Shown piece after piece: positions 26,009 to 37,016 of a stretch of 64,000 bases of DNA. Below the pieces are notes generated by a model. The model was given only the letters and a program-made list of their open reading frames with translations, had not been told where the DNA came from and did no database searches. The DNA is from Endomychus coccineus (Eukaryota > Arthropoda > Insecta > Coleoptera > Endomychidae). The position numbers were made by a program, and so were the translations under genes. Positions within the stretch are counted from its first letter, which is position 1. Every line of letters begins with the position of its first letter. The stretch is taken from the NCBI GenBank assembly GCA_958510875.1, contig OY294068.1:66566633-66630632 (forward strand), in the 5' to 3' direction.

Positions 26009-26970
26009 CCGGGATATAAAAAATAATCTTGGTCAAGGGTGGTTGTGGAATCTAAAACGTGTGTCTTACCTTACGTTTGAAATAATTATGTGATGATTAA
26101 TTTGAAGTTTCTAAAAGTGCGAAATTTCGCAATTTTATACGAATATTGTAACACTCAGAAGTCTTTAGCGCTTTGGACTCCGGGATTTTCACGTGGCCTA
26201 TCGAAATTAGAAGGTTCGAATTATCTGAAAACATAATTGCATGAACGCCAGACGTCCTATTTAATTAGCTACGAACGAAATCATTTTGACATATGCCTCG
26301 AGGAGCTCGCTGCGCGTAAGTTAGAGTTCATGCATTTTACCTCGGTCTTGTTAATTTGGGGCCGTTTCTTGCCCCGTGCAACCGGCGCCAGTTGTAATAC
26401 AGTGTTTAGGCTATGGGCCGCTAGCTTTTACCCGCTTCGTGTTTATTTTAGTTGCGAGAAAATTCCCTTTGGTACATCGCACGTTAGACGCGGGTAGCTG
26501 AGATCTGAGAATAGCTCAAACTGTTAAATTAAATTTTCCTATTTAATGGGCATTTATCGCAAAAAGGACCGTCGGGCACGGTCCGATACTAAATCTAACT
26601 ACATGGAGCGAAAACGGCACGCGAAACGTCGTCGTAAACCCTTATTAGGAACAACCAGTTAGAACTTTTCTAACTCGCGTGCTACGGGCTTTTCACGTGA
26701 ACTTCATTCGATTTACGGAAAATTAACTATTTCAAAACAGTTTTTGACCCAGATTGTGGTTATCACGACCTCTGAAAAGGTTCAAAGTTCACATAATTAT
26801 TTCATAATTTGTAGTTCATTATTGTTTTACAACTTAAATAAATAGGTATGAAACTTGTAGGTTATTGATGATGTCAGTGTGACAGTGACATAATTATTTC
26901 AAACGTAAAGTAAGACACACGTTTTAGATTCCACAACCACCCTTGACCAAGATAATTTTTGATATCCCGG
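26009..26970 (+). mobile_element. Non-autonomous TIR transposon, copy 1 (962 bp, TA duplication)
   Basis: Ends CCGGGATAT... and ...ATATCCCGG with about 85-bp inverted repeats (shared block CTTGGTCAAGGGTGGTTGTG) and TA on both sides (26007-26008, 26971-26972). A second, inverted copy of nearly the same length lies at 31139-32102, and an end-less internal fragment at 59340-59940. TA duplication fits the Tc1/mariner superfamily, but no transposase is encoded. The internal frame LHERQTS...HFDICLEEL...EFxHFTSVLLIWGRF is shared by the copies; here it is broken once upstream by a stop (near 26234). Confidence 0.85.
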
Positions 26971-27039
26971 TATTTCTCAAATTTATAGAAATTTTTGGGA
27001 GTGCTTCAACTGTCATAAAGGGAACAAAAAAAATTATGT

Positions 27040-28125
27040 GAAACATACAAAGCTAAGACTTTCGACACGGTTGACAGGAAAATATTGTTGGATAAACTAT
27101 ATGAAATTGGAGTAAGAGGTGTCACTAATCAACTTTTTGAAAGTTATCTTGTAAATCGTAAACAAAAAGTAAGACTAAACGGAGTTTCTAGCACAACTGA
27201 AGAAATTGAATTCGGTGTACTGCAGGGGTCAAATCTTGGTCCGATACTATTTTTGATATATATTAACTCTATTTTGAGAAAAGAAGAACATGGAGAGTTA
27301 ATTACTTTTGCTGATGATACGGTAACAATTTGTGAAGCGGAAAATTGGGAAATGGCTATATTACGAGCACAAGAAAATATAAGTTTATTAAATAAAGAAC
27401 TTAAAGTTAATATGCTAACGGTAAATCCACAGAAAATTGTGTATGTGACCTTTGGCAATTACGTTGACAGTATTCCTAAAAATTGTTGCATAAAAGTTCA
27501 TAAAAATGATTGTAATAAAGAAAAATGTAGTTGTAGCGAGTTGTCAAGAGTCGCATGCACAAAGTATCTGGGGTACATATCAACATCTGAGGTGGACCGA
27601 GCACATACAAAGTATTATCAAAAAAGTGAGATACATAATTTATGTTGTATCTAGGTTGAGATTCATTTTGGGGACTCCGGAGTTGCTGCAGAAGTATAAT
27701 GCATTATTCTGTTCGATAGTTTATTATGGAATACTAGCATGGGAGGGGGGGGGGAACTTATGATAAATATATTAAACCTATAATGAAAATCCAATTGAGG
27801 GTGCTAAGAATAATATACTTTAAAGATTCAACAATTGAACTAGAAGAACCATTTAAGCAAGTTACTTACAATAAATGAAAAGTACAAATTGGAAGCATTG
27901 CTGTACAATTATATAAATTTAAATACTGATTATGAAAGTAGGAATTTTACAAGGAATAATAATTTGAGTTTAATCAAATGCTACAAAACTGTGGGACAAC
28001 AAAGAAATGGATATATTGCGAGATTGTTGTTTAATGCATTGCCAAATAATTTTAAAAACTTGAAAGACTTCACAGCTGTAAACCGGAAAAATATAATAAG
28101 TTTATCAAAAAGATTGAGTTGAATG
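27040..28125 (+). pseudogene. LINE reverse transcriptase relic, related to the intact LINE at 44963-47896
   Basis: Starts in the palm: FDTVDRKILLDKLYEIGVRGV, then SYLVNRKQKVRLNG, GVLQGSNLGPILFLIYIN and the catalytic box FADDT (YADD type). The distinctive VHKNDC...CSC..LSR segment parallels IHKTEC...CTCEGSISK of the 44963-47896 element. After a frame shift at about 27600 the thumb continues (HLRWTEHIQSIIKK, LQKYNALFCSIVYYGILAW) and, after another near 27770, to LSKRLS and a stop at 28122. The endonuclease is missing (5' truncation). Catalytic Asp residues are present, but the frame is broken. Confidence 0.85.
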
Positions 28126-28130
28126 ATGGA

Positions 28131-28875
28131 TTAATGTTTATTAGTTAAATAAGCAAAAAAATGTAAGCAACTGTAGTTGTAGAAATTCACATATCGTTGT
28201 TCGATACCGTTCTCCATTAACAGTAACTGCATGGTCCCTGGCATCTTCAAAAAAGAAGGGTCCAATGATTCGTTCGGAGCACCATACAACGACTTTTTGA
28301 TCAAACTGCACGTTCTCTTGAATAAAACGAGGGTTTTCTGTTTCCAACAACGATAATTTAGCTTGTTAACACGACCTGAAAGGCAAAAATTCAAATTGCT
28401 TCATCGCTCATTATCAAATTTTGCCAAAAATTGGGTTCCACTTCCACTAAGTTCGTAACGATTTGTGCGTATTGCAAACGTCTTTGAATATCAATTGGCC
28501 GTAGTTTGAACACAGCTCTTCCTTAAAGTCCGCTCAGTCAACCCTAATTCCGCCGCACGTTTTCTTGTGGAGCTTGTTGGTTCTGCCTGAACGTCAGCCC
28601 GAAAAGCTCAATATTTTCGTTTGAACGACCAGAACGAGGTTTTCCAGTATGCTTTACATCATTTACTGTGCCATTTTGTAAAAACACGTTTGCTAAACGA
28701 CGAACTGTTTCTCCGTGTGTAGCTCTTCGACCGGGATACGCTCTTCTAAAAGTTAAAATTATCGAAGAAAAGTTTTGAAAATACAATTTAACAATTTCTG
28801 CGCGTGCTTGAGGTGAACGTTCCATAACACAATTATACAATATTTCATGGCTGGGTATATTTTGCCGCACCTCCT
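28131..28875 (-). pseudogene. IS630/Tc1-like transposase relic
   Basis: The minus strand starts near 28826 with MERSPQARAEIVKLYFQN, continues through a helix-turn-helix region (ETVRRLANVFLQNGTVND) and a GKPRSGRS linker (frame to about 28544). After loss of the middle it resumes with HFCLSGRVNKLNYRCW (28394), then a frame change to TENPRF...VVVWCSERIIGPFFFED...VTVNGERYR, the block between the first and second catalytic residues. The third catalytic block is missing. It is a different subfamily from 13503-14745. Confidence 0.8.
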
Positions 28876-28962
28876 GTATAGGTTACTTGGTACATGTAAA
28901 ATTTCAAGTTTACAATTTTTATCATACCGTTTTACGTCGTTTCCCATTCACAAACTGTTGTA

Positions 28963-29348
28963 GTGTTTGCCAAGTGTTTGAAGAAAAAGTAAATGCATGT
29001 AATTATTTGAAAAAAAAGTACCTACTTGTTTCTACTTGAACAAACAGTTCGTAATAATTGAAATAATATAGAATTAAGACGAGCAGAAACAATGAGTAGG
29101 TACCTTATTTTTCTATTTTAAATAATTCGAAATCAAATTCAATAATCCCCAAAAAATATAAGTATATCTTGGTATTATTGATTTATGAAATAAGAAAAAG
29201 CAAGTGACCGATAAAATGAAGGGTTTTTCATTAGATTCATTCCGGTTACAAAATACTTTATTTTTTTGACATTATACTTGATCGATTAAAAGAAAAACTA
29301 ATCCTACACTTAAGATTTAGATAAATTAATACTGATTCTTGACCCAGG
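28963..29348. other. Dispersed repeat, otherwise no gene seen
   Basis: 28963-29020 matches 15911-15975. The rest is AT-rich, with nothing recognisable up to the hammerhead palindrome. Confidence 0.4.
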
Positions 29349-29408
29349 TATGAATTATTTATAAATTCTCGGGAAACAGGTCATACTAATACATATGCTT
29401 TTTATTTT

Positions 29409-29456
29409 CGTCTTTACATACCTACGTTTCGGTCTCACGACCATCATCAGAAGACG
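29409..29456 (-). ncRNA. Hammerhead ribozyme (type I fold, minus strand)
   Basis: The minus strand reads stem I CGTCTT; core CTGATGA; extra T; stem II GGTC-GTGA-GACC; GAA; stem III ACGTA-GG-TATGT; cleavage nucleotide A; stem I AAGACG. Stem I is 6 bp perfect, stem II 4 bp perfect with a GUGA tetraloop, and stem III 5 bp with one G-U pair. All core residues are present. The single extra nucleotide before stem II is the main departure from the consensus. Confidence 0.8.
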
Positions 29457-29708
29457 TATCAATATCTAAAACGGGATTTCTTAAATCTAATTGTATCAGC
29501 ACAGCTTCCTCATCGCATTAATTTCAATTAAAAATGTCCACGTCGCCGAAACGAACAGAAACACGAGTAATATAAAATGTTACAATTTGGATTACTCTTG
29601 TTTCTGTTCGTTTTGGCGACGCCGGCATTTTTAATTGAAATTAATGCGATCATGACGATTATGTGATGATACAATTAGTTTTAAGAAATCCCGTTTTAGA
29701 CATTGGTA

Positions 29709-29752
29709 CGTCTTCTGATGACGGTCTTAAGACCGAAACGTACGTAAAGACG
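29709..29752 (+). ncRNA. Hammerhead ribozyme (type I fold, plus strand)
   Basis: Plus strand: CGTCTT; CTGATGA; extra C; GGTC-TTAA-GACC; GAA; ACGT-ACGT (self-complementary, no loop); A at 29746 as predicted cleavage nucleotide; AAGACG. Compared with 29409-29456, stems I and II are kept while the loops differ (TTAA versus GTGA) and stem III differs in length, which argues for conservation of the fold. A loopless stem III suggests dimeric action, as described for Penelope-element hammerheads. Confidence 0.8.
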
Positions 29753-30127
29753 AAAATAATAAACATATGTGTTAGTGTGACCTATTTCCCGAGAATGTAT
29801 ATTTGATTTAGATAAAGATATGGAAAATCATCTTTCAAGCTTCAAGTCAATATCATTAATCCACATTTTTCATATTGTGATTATAATGTAAGCATTATTA
29901 TTTATGAAAACAAACATTCAAAATTCCTGATAATCAAAATTAACAAATGTACTTTCGATAATCAGTAACAAACACTATTATAGTAAGATGATTTAACAAC
30001 TATTCAAGTTGAGTCCATTTTGTGTAAAACCAAATTAAAACTCATTACTTACGGTATTGAATTCTCTCGGTATTGGAACGAAACCCGAGTGGAAATTGAA
30101 AGAAAACATTTTTGAGAAGATTCTTAG

Positions 30128-30294
30128 CTTCGGGATGGATTCCGAGTCACAATAGCACGACTTGATTTACATAAATACGGCTACAGAAACGAGTAGAATC
30201 AGTTTCAGTTTAAGGCTAAAGCCTGCACTGAAGATGCCACCTGTAATGATTGACGAAACGCCGTGCTATTCTGATACGAATCCATCCGGAAGCC
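30128..30294. repeat. Inverted repeat with Penelope-like motif
   Basis: Left arm TTCGGGATGGATTCCGAG...AATAGCACG pairs with CGTGCTATT...CGAATCCATCCGGAA. The loop contains CTGAAGATGCC...GACGAAACG (30222-30262), reminiscent of a decayed hammerhead core (CTGAAGA, GAAA), but stem II does not pair well. It is possibly another relic of the same class as 29349-29800. Confidence 0.5.
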
Positions 30295-30539
30295 AATATT
30301 TTTCAAGATTAGCTATCCGTGGAAGTCTCCTATTCAAGATATTTTTGAGAAGATTCATTTCGGTTACATTTTACATTATTTTTAGAAGAGGTTCATTAAT
30401 CTATACAAAAAATAAAACTATTCTGATAACCAAAAGCTTTAAACAAATGCAGGTTCGAAAAACTAAATCTTCAGAAGAGGCAGCATATAGCTTTAAATCG
30501 ATGTCAATAAATCTGCTGTTGTAACTTGTGGTTATTGCT

Positions 30540-30660
30540 AGTGATGTAATGTTGTAATATTAATTACCGAGGTAATATTACTGGTAATTTAAGTAATATC
30601 ACGTAATGTTACCCAGTACAGTTTTTGGTAATATTACCCGTGATATTTTGTATACGGAAA
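30540..30660. repeat. Cluster of GTAATATTAC-type inverted motifs
   Basis: GTAATATTA, GGTAATATTAC, GTAATATCACG, GTAATGTTACC and GGTAATATTACC recur on both strands within about 110 bp. Such clustered short motifs are typical of hAT subterminal regions, but no transposase follows. The unit begins near GTGATGTAATG (30541). Confidence 0.4.
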
Positions 30661-31138
30661 CCTAGGCCACCGCTGTCTGAAAAAACATCAAAGTCGCAGG
30701 GGCAAGATTATGTTCTCATTTGTTGATTTGCTTCTTATTATATGGTTCAATCTCACTAAACGAGTTCTTCTACTCTAGTCTAGTCTTATCATTCAACACT
30801 ATAGATCATTTGTGTGAAATGTTAAATCAGATATGAGGGAAAGGATCACGCTAGAAAAATTACGCTTGCATCGTACGAACTGCACCAAACTTATAACTAG
30901 GGTCATAACACCTTCTGTAAACAGTATTATTGAAGATATTAATATCTCAGAGGCATATTACCCATTGATTGTCACCTGTAAATATTTATTTGCTTTCGCT
31001 ATTTTAGCAGAACAAAGAAAAAAATGCTTACAGACAATTTAGGCTTCGTAAGTGTGACTAATGTTACCCTGAAACTTAGAAGTTGATTTTCTCAAGAAGG
31101 TATATTTATAACATAAAATCTTATAACTCACAAATATA
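30661..31138. other. No gene seen
   Basis: The frame at 30833-31042 has no recognisable domain. Confidence 0.4.
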
Positions 31139-32102
31139 CCGGGATATCAAAAATTATCTTGGTCAAGGGTGGTTGTGGAATCTAAAACGTGTGTCTTTCT
31201 TTACGTTTGAAATAAGTATGTCACTGTCACACTGACATCATCAATAACCTACAAATTTCATACCTATTTATTTCAGTTGTAAAACAATAATGAACTACAA
31301 ATTATGAAATAATTATGTGAACTTTGAACCTTTTCAGAGGTCGTGATAGCCACAATCCGGGTCAAAAACTGTTTTGAAATAGTTAATTTTCCGTAAATCA
31401 AATGACGTTCACGTGAGAAGCCCATAGCACGCGAGTTACAAAAGTGCAAACTGGTTGTACCTAATACGGCTTTACGACGACTTTTCGCTTGCCGTTTTCG
31501 CTACATGTAGCTGTATTTAGTATCGGACCGTGCCCGACGGCCCTTCTTTTTTCGATAAATGTCCATTAAATAGGAAAATTTAATTAAAACAGTTTGAGCT
31601 ATTCTCAGATCTCAGCTACGCGCGTCTAACGTGCGACGTACCAAAGTGAATTTTCTCGCGACTAAAAAATACACGAAGCGGGCAAAAGCTAGCGGCCCAT
31701 AGCCAAAACACTTTATTACAACTGGCGCCGGTCGCACGGGACAAGAAACGGCCCCAAATTAACAAGACCGAGGTAAAATGTATAAACTCTAACTGACGCG
31801 TAGCGAGTTCCTCGAGGCATATGTCAAAATGATTATGTTCGTAGCTAATTACATGGGACGTCTGGCGCTCATGCAATAATGTTTTTAGATAATTCGAACC
31901 TTCTAATTTCGATAGGCCACGTGAAAATCCCGGAGTCCAAAGCGCTAAAGACTTCTGAGTGTTACAATATTCGTATAAAATTGCGAAATTTCGCACTTTT
32001 AGAAACTTCAAATTAATTGACATAATTATTTCAAACGTAAAGTAAGACACACGTTTTAGATTTCACAACCACCCTTGACCAAGATAATTTTTGATATCCC
32101 GG
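31139..32102 (-). mobile_element. Non-autonomous TIR transposon, copy 2 (964 bp, inverted relative to copy 1)
   Basis: Same CCGGGATATC ends, the same ~85-bp inverted repeats and TA on both sides (31137-31138, 32103-32104) as 26009-26970. The minus strand has a 144-codon frame (32050 to 31616) parallel to the interrupted frame of copy 1: NLKFLKVRNFAILYEYC, SLALWTPGFSRGLSKLEG, LHERQTS. No known domain is recognised in it. Whether the frame is selected or just shared by descent is undecided. Confidence 0.85.
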
Positions 32103-33488
32103 TATTATACATGTAGGAAGTAGGTACACTTTAATGAAAATGAAACAATTTTTATAAGAGTAATATCGATTTATTTTTATTTAAACTCTACGTTTCATTT
32201 CATGTCTATTTAGTAATAAAATTTATAAAAATGAAAACATGGATTTCAGAACTTCATAAAAAAGATTTTCAAAAAGAGAATTCTTTTAGGTTTTGGTTGA
32301 TATGTTTGTTCTTCAACAAAACCAAAGATGTGGCAGATTTTTCTGTGGTTTGTGAACTAATGTTAGATAACCGTAACTACCTAATCTAGTTCAAGATCAA
32401 GTATCAATATGAGGGTAATGTCAGTATTATTCTTGTCCATTTAGGTAATTTGGGCGACTTTAGAAACATATTCGAATTGGGCGATATTCTTAAAGGAATT
32501 TTACGACTTGTCGAAAGTCGAAAATAAATACTGGCAACACTACATTATTATCACAGTATAAACCCGTTTAAGTACCCATTCCATTTTAATAAATTATTTT
32601 TGTAGGGTGTTTTATATGGGTAATATTATCAGTTTTTAAATTAATGAATTAATTAAATTGCACAACCACATTAAAATATTAAATATTACTCCAATGTTTT
32701 AAACACTATATTTCTTAGAATATTGCACTTTAACAATAACACCACATTTTCCCCTCTATGAGTTTCTCAAATAGTCTTTGCATATATTTCTGCTGTTGCT
32801 TTTCCTAGTGTCTGACACATAGTGACTGATTTTTTCGTCGAAATACCATATATGTTGCAACGTGATCCCTGGAGTAAGTAGCCTTTAGTTATACCCCAGA
32901 TATGGCCAATGGAGTTACAAATGCAATGGTAAAGGAGTAGACAAAGCACTGGATGTCCTATATTTCAGATATCAGTATACTGGTTAACTGGTTGTATGTT
33001 ATTCATAACAAGTTCTACAACTGTAGTTTCAAGAAGGTATTATCGTATTGTATATCATTATTTACTACTTAAGCATTCTTATATATCAAATTTCTTGGAG
33101 GCGGTTATTTGTACTTTATTCATTACAGTAGTATGATAACTGTCATTATCCATAACGATGTTCTAAATTCACTGAAATTGAAATTCAAACAAATGCAGGA
33201 AGTTGTTATAATTAATTTCACCATGATAATTGAAATCCTTTGTTTTCGAAGAAAATATTAGTACGGCATCAGGATAAAACCTGCTGTACAACCAGCACAG
33301 CAGTACAATAAACATTGCCCCTCCAATTTTAATCGTTTTCACAATAGGCGACAGTACCATCTTTGAAGATTCATGTTTCCTCGTGATATTTCAAGTTAAA
33401 TTTCACTTTAATAAAGATGTAAGAAAATTTTGTTCTACTGCATACACTTATGCATTTCTCCAGTTTAACTGACGAGCACCGTATTTAG
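32103..33488. other. No gene seen
   Basis: AT-rich. The frames at 32767-32949 and 33169-33360 are unsupported. No repeats matching other parts of the window were noticed. Confidence 0.45.
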
Positions 33489-34697
33489 TCGAGGAAATAA
33501 AACACAAAAAGGCCAAAGTAAAAAAAAAGTCGGATGAACCGATTTTGATGAAAAAAAATGTAATCGATTCAGGTATTTATTTTGAAAAAATGTTTCCAAT
33601 TTTTTTTGTTATATTGTGCATTTTAGCATTTCTACAGAGGACTCTTTGAATGCACTTTCAGGAGATAATAATAAAAATATTGAAAAAATTTCGAAATATA
33701 GCCAAAATTTCTCACTAGGGGTTTATGGGGTCGCTGATCACGATTCCGGTGCCAGATTTGAACTACGACGCACCTGGGCCCAGGACTTCCTGGTACTATC
33801 GTCGTCTCCAGTAAATTCGTGAAATTATCTTTTGGAATGGGACGAAACTTGCGAGGGAGGTTTTTTTGAGGTTGCCGGTTGTGCCATGACCTTCAATAGT
33901 CACCTGGTGGTCAGGATACTCTGATGACCTAGATCATCTCCGTGGATTGTATTTTAATATGCTCTGAAATAAAACCAAATTCGTCTCTCCGGGGTTTTTC
34001 GGATCGCTGATAACTTTTCTGGAGCTCGGACGACTCACCGAAGCATCTGTTGAACATATCTGTGATATCGACAACAAAGAATTCAAAAAATACCTTTTGC
34101 ACTACATTGAAACTTTACTGAATTTTTCTAACGCGGAAAAAGTAATACTGAAATATTTTCTATTTTAATGTCAAAAATGTTATTATCGTAGATCGAATCT
34201 AGCACCGGAATCGCATTCAGCGGTCCCGAAAACCCCCGAGAGACGAATTTGGTTGTATTTCAGAGCATATTAAAACTCAATCCATGTATCCTGACCACCA
34301 GGTGATTATTGAGTGTCACGGTCATGACCCGTATGTTCAAGAAAACCTCCCTAACAGGTTTCATTCCTTTGCAGAAGGTATTTGTGCGAATTCCCTGAAG
34401 ATGACGATAGTACCAGAGTACCAGGGAGGCCTGAGCCCCAGGTGCGTCGTAGTTCAAGTCTTACACGGTGTTCAGTGGCCCCAAAAACCCACTATTGAGA
34501 AATGATGGCTATATTTGGACATTTTTTCAACATTTTTAATATTATCTCCAGAAAGTGCATTCAAAGAGGTGCATTTTCTCTGTAGAAATGCTAAAGCGCA
34601 TATTAGAAGAAGAAAAAAGGGACTTCCGGAATCGATAAAAAAAATATCAAAATCCTACTTTTTTTTCGACCTTTTCTGCTTTATTTCCTCGCCTAAT
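33489..34697. mobile_element. Foldback element, ~1.2 kb palindrome (GATCACGATTCCG family)
   Basis: Ends GTCGAGGAAATAAA... and ...TTTATTTCCTCG are inverted. Pairing blocks continue inward: GCATTTCTACAGAG/CTCTGTAGAAATGC, GAACTACGACGCACCTGGG/CCCAGGTGCGTCGTAGTTC, CACCTGGTGGTCAGGATAC/GTATCCTGACCACCAGGTG, and TATGCTCTGAAAT/ATTTCAGAGCATA. A non-repeated core of about 150 bp remains at 34030-34180. The arms carry GTCGCTGATCACGATTCCGG (33730), the same motif as the foldback at 54068-55672. No transposase is encoded. Confidence 0.8.
34021..34168 (+). other. Short open frame in the single-copy core of the foldback element
   Basis: Reads ELGRLTEASVEHICDIDNKE...LLHYIETLL...AEKVILKYFLF and a stop. The composition is protein-like (charged, helical), unlike the flanking arms, but no family is recognised and there is no start codon in frame nearby. 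It could be a captured exon piece, a transposase relic or chance. Confidence 0.25.
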
Positions 34698-35769
34698 TGA
34701 TATTTTCGATAAACTTACTCTCTGGTAAATATCTGCATCCAATTTGGCTAAAAATGAGTGGAGTATTCATAATTCACATTAGTCTGTTTTGTTGAACTTA
34801 CTACGGATTTACACTTAATACCGACTAACAGCTCCCACTGTGGTGTTCCTAAAAAAGATTCATTTTAATAATCTATACATTATTCTAACTGAAATATAAA
34901 ATAAACTTGAATCATCCTACGGTTCTTTACATAAATCGTATCATGTTACCTTATCACAGCTGATAATAAAATTTACTCCAGTTGACGGGTCACAGTACGC
35001 AGGTAAACATAAAATTCGTGTACGATATTCGTCACATGGCATTTTGTCGTCCGATTTTGGAACTACGAAATTCGTCACACAGATAATTGTTGATTTTAAA
35101 ATTCTAAAATACAATGAAAACCTTGTTGATGCAACAATTTTGCCACCATAGGCGTCCAAGTAATATTTTTACGTTTACAAAAAAATTAATATGAGAGAAA
35201 TTAAATTATGAGGTCGGTTTTACTTTATTTATTCATTAAATTAGTGTAACATATGATCAAAAATATAATGTACTTATAATACATAAATTTTACATAACAC
35301 TCGGAAGAAAAACATTGACAATTATACATAATAATACTACATATTTTAGGGATCGTATCCGTATGTATTTGAAACAACTTCAACAAATTGGGGGGTAGTT
35401 ATCTGTTGTTGTTCCAAATCTAACAATAATTTTTGTGCAAAAAGTCTTGTCTTCGAATTGTGGCTGAGTATTTAGATTTATAAGAAGTAGCTACACTATT
35501 ACATTTTATATACACTTCTATTTAGAATTTTAACAAAACATCCATGAAATAAAAAATATTCGGTGAACTATAATAAAAAGAGTTATTTAAATGACAGTGA
35601 AAGGGCTCGCAAGCGTTCATGGTTTTATTTAGAGTTCAACCCAAATGTGGGGGGGGGGGGGGGAATGGCTTCGTCGGATATAAAATAATCCACCAAATAA
35701 TCAGCAAATACTTATCGCCACTTGGTTTTATCGCAACTAACTCAAAACCAAAAAGTCGCTTACCAGATT
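34698..35769. other. No gene seen; poly-G tract
   Basis: The frame at 34941-35159 (minus, 72 codons) has no recognised domain. Position 35650-35663 is a run of 14 G, notable in AT-rich surroundings. Confidence 0.4.
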
Positions 35770-36060
35770 TAGATTAAAAAATACCATACCAAAACAATAA
35801 CGAGGCCACTTTCACAATTTTTCTTTTTATATTCACCGCTTAACCCCAACTTTTGTATTTTACGCCAACAAGACTGAGTAGGATGGAAGCGGCAACCAAT
35901 AATTGTAACGTTATTCCACACTTTACGAACTGCATTATGAATGGCAATTTCAAAATCAACCACTACTTTCTCAGGAATAAAACTTAAGTTGTTGAGAGAA
36001 CACATAAACTAAATTTTTTCCAAACAGGGTCTATAAGTTTCTTCTGATTTTGTAAGGGTA
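35770..36060 (-). pseudogene. MULE transposase, second half (piece 2 of 2)
   Basis: The minus strand reads LSFIPEKVVVDFEIAIHNAVRKVW...IIGCRFHPTQSCWRKIQKLGLSGEYK. This is the Mutator-like (MULE) core around the second acidic residue (VVDFE) and the C..H motif (GCRFHxxQ). A stop after YKKKN and loss of the rest make it a relic. Its first half, with the FLYWCH finger, is at 37966-38647 on the same strand; about 1.9 kb of other sequence, including a Crypton derivative, separates them. Confidence 0.8.
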
Positions 36061-36874
36061 CAAATTACTCTTACTTGTGGAAAAACTATAAATTCTATTT
36101 TATCGCTTGGTTGCCGACAGCTACAGTGAAGACGGTCTTGAGTTATATTTTAGATGTTAAAATTTGGGCACCAGAGTATTTTAACCAACCAATAAATTAT
36201 GTTTCTGAACTAGGGAATTCAAACACTCAAAAGTCCCCAGGTTAAATTACCCTGAAAGTATACAAAAAAAATAAAAGACCTGTACCCAGAACAATTGAAA
36301 TTTACTGGGGTAATTAAAATAATATTGTTGTTACAATTTATCACAGTACCTAATATTAATGAGTTATGAAATGCATGAATTGAAGTATGAATGAAGTTAA
36401 ATTTCTTAAATCACAGTGAACAACAGTTAAACTTACATATAAATACTCAAATGATTATTTCAAACGTTACATGAACCAAAAGTTGGGTAGCCTGACCTGG
36501 TAGCTGCTGGGTAAGATGTTATACCTGCTCGATTATGAATTGGTACTTTCTACTTGATGTATGGATTCCTACCACAAGCCTAGTACAGTTTTCACGATTG
36601 TACATCACAAGTGAATTAGCAACTTCTAAATTAGATTTTCCACAGCAGATTCAAGCCAACCTCAGAACTTCGAATACTTGTTGAATTTTTCACAACATAA
36701 AAAAAAACTGAAATCACGAAATGTTTAAACCTCTGTTGCTCTATTGTCCTCAGAAGACAGACATGAACAGAATACATAACGATTGTTGAACAAATTAGGA
36801 CTAACCTATGTCCTGTCAGATATCACCTGTGAAGGCAAATTAATTCTTGAAGTTAGTGAACAAATCAATGGAAT
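36061..36874. other. No gene seen (sequence between the two MULE halves)
   Basis: AT-rich, no recognised domain. It is part of what separates the two MULE halves. Confidence 0.4.
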
Positions 36875-37016
36875 TACAATAGTATATTGTATAACTAGCA
36901 CGGAATGATAGTCATTTACCACGAGTATGAAGTTTGCAGCATGAGCCGTAGGCGAATGCTGCAAATCATACGAGTGGGAAATGAGCATTCCGTACAAGTT
37001 ATACACTATACTTTTT
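36875..37016. repeat. Long near-perfect hairpin next to the Crypton derivative
   Basis: Arms TATTGTATAACTAGCACGGAATG...ACGAGTATGA..TTTGCAGCAT and their complement face a ~12-bp loop (GAGCCGTAGGCG, about 36945). The right end runs into the Crypton derivative terminus. A weaker version of this sequence (ACTTGTTGTACAATATACTAT) follows the Crypton copy at 6240, so the hairpin may be part of the element end or its preferred target. Confidence 0.65.

Larger units (their letters stand above)
29349..29800. mobile_element. Palindromic element with two inverted hammerhead ribozymes (Penelope/retrozyme-like)
   Basis: Two arms of roughly 220 bp face each other around about 29580. Shared blocks include the CCCGAGAAT..AT end, the hammerhead region, AACGGGATTTCTTAA, ATTAATTTCAATTAAAAATG and CGAACAGAAACA. 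Each arm carries one hammerhead (29409-29456 minus, 29709-29752 plus) pointing out of the palindrome. No reverse transcriptase or GIY-YIG domain is present, so it is either a non-autonomous retrozyme-like unit or a rearranged pair of Penelope terminal repeats. Confidence 0.75.
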
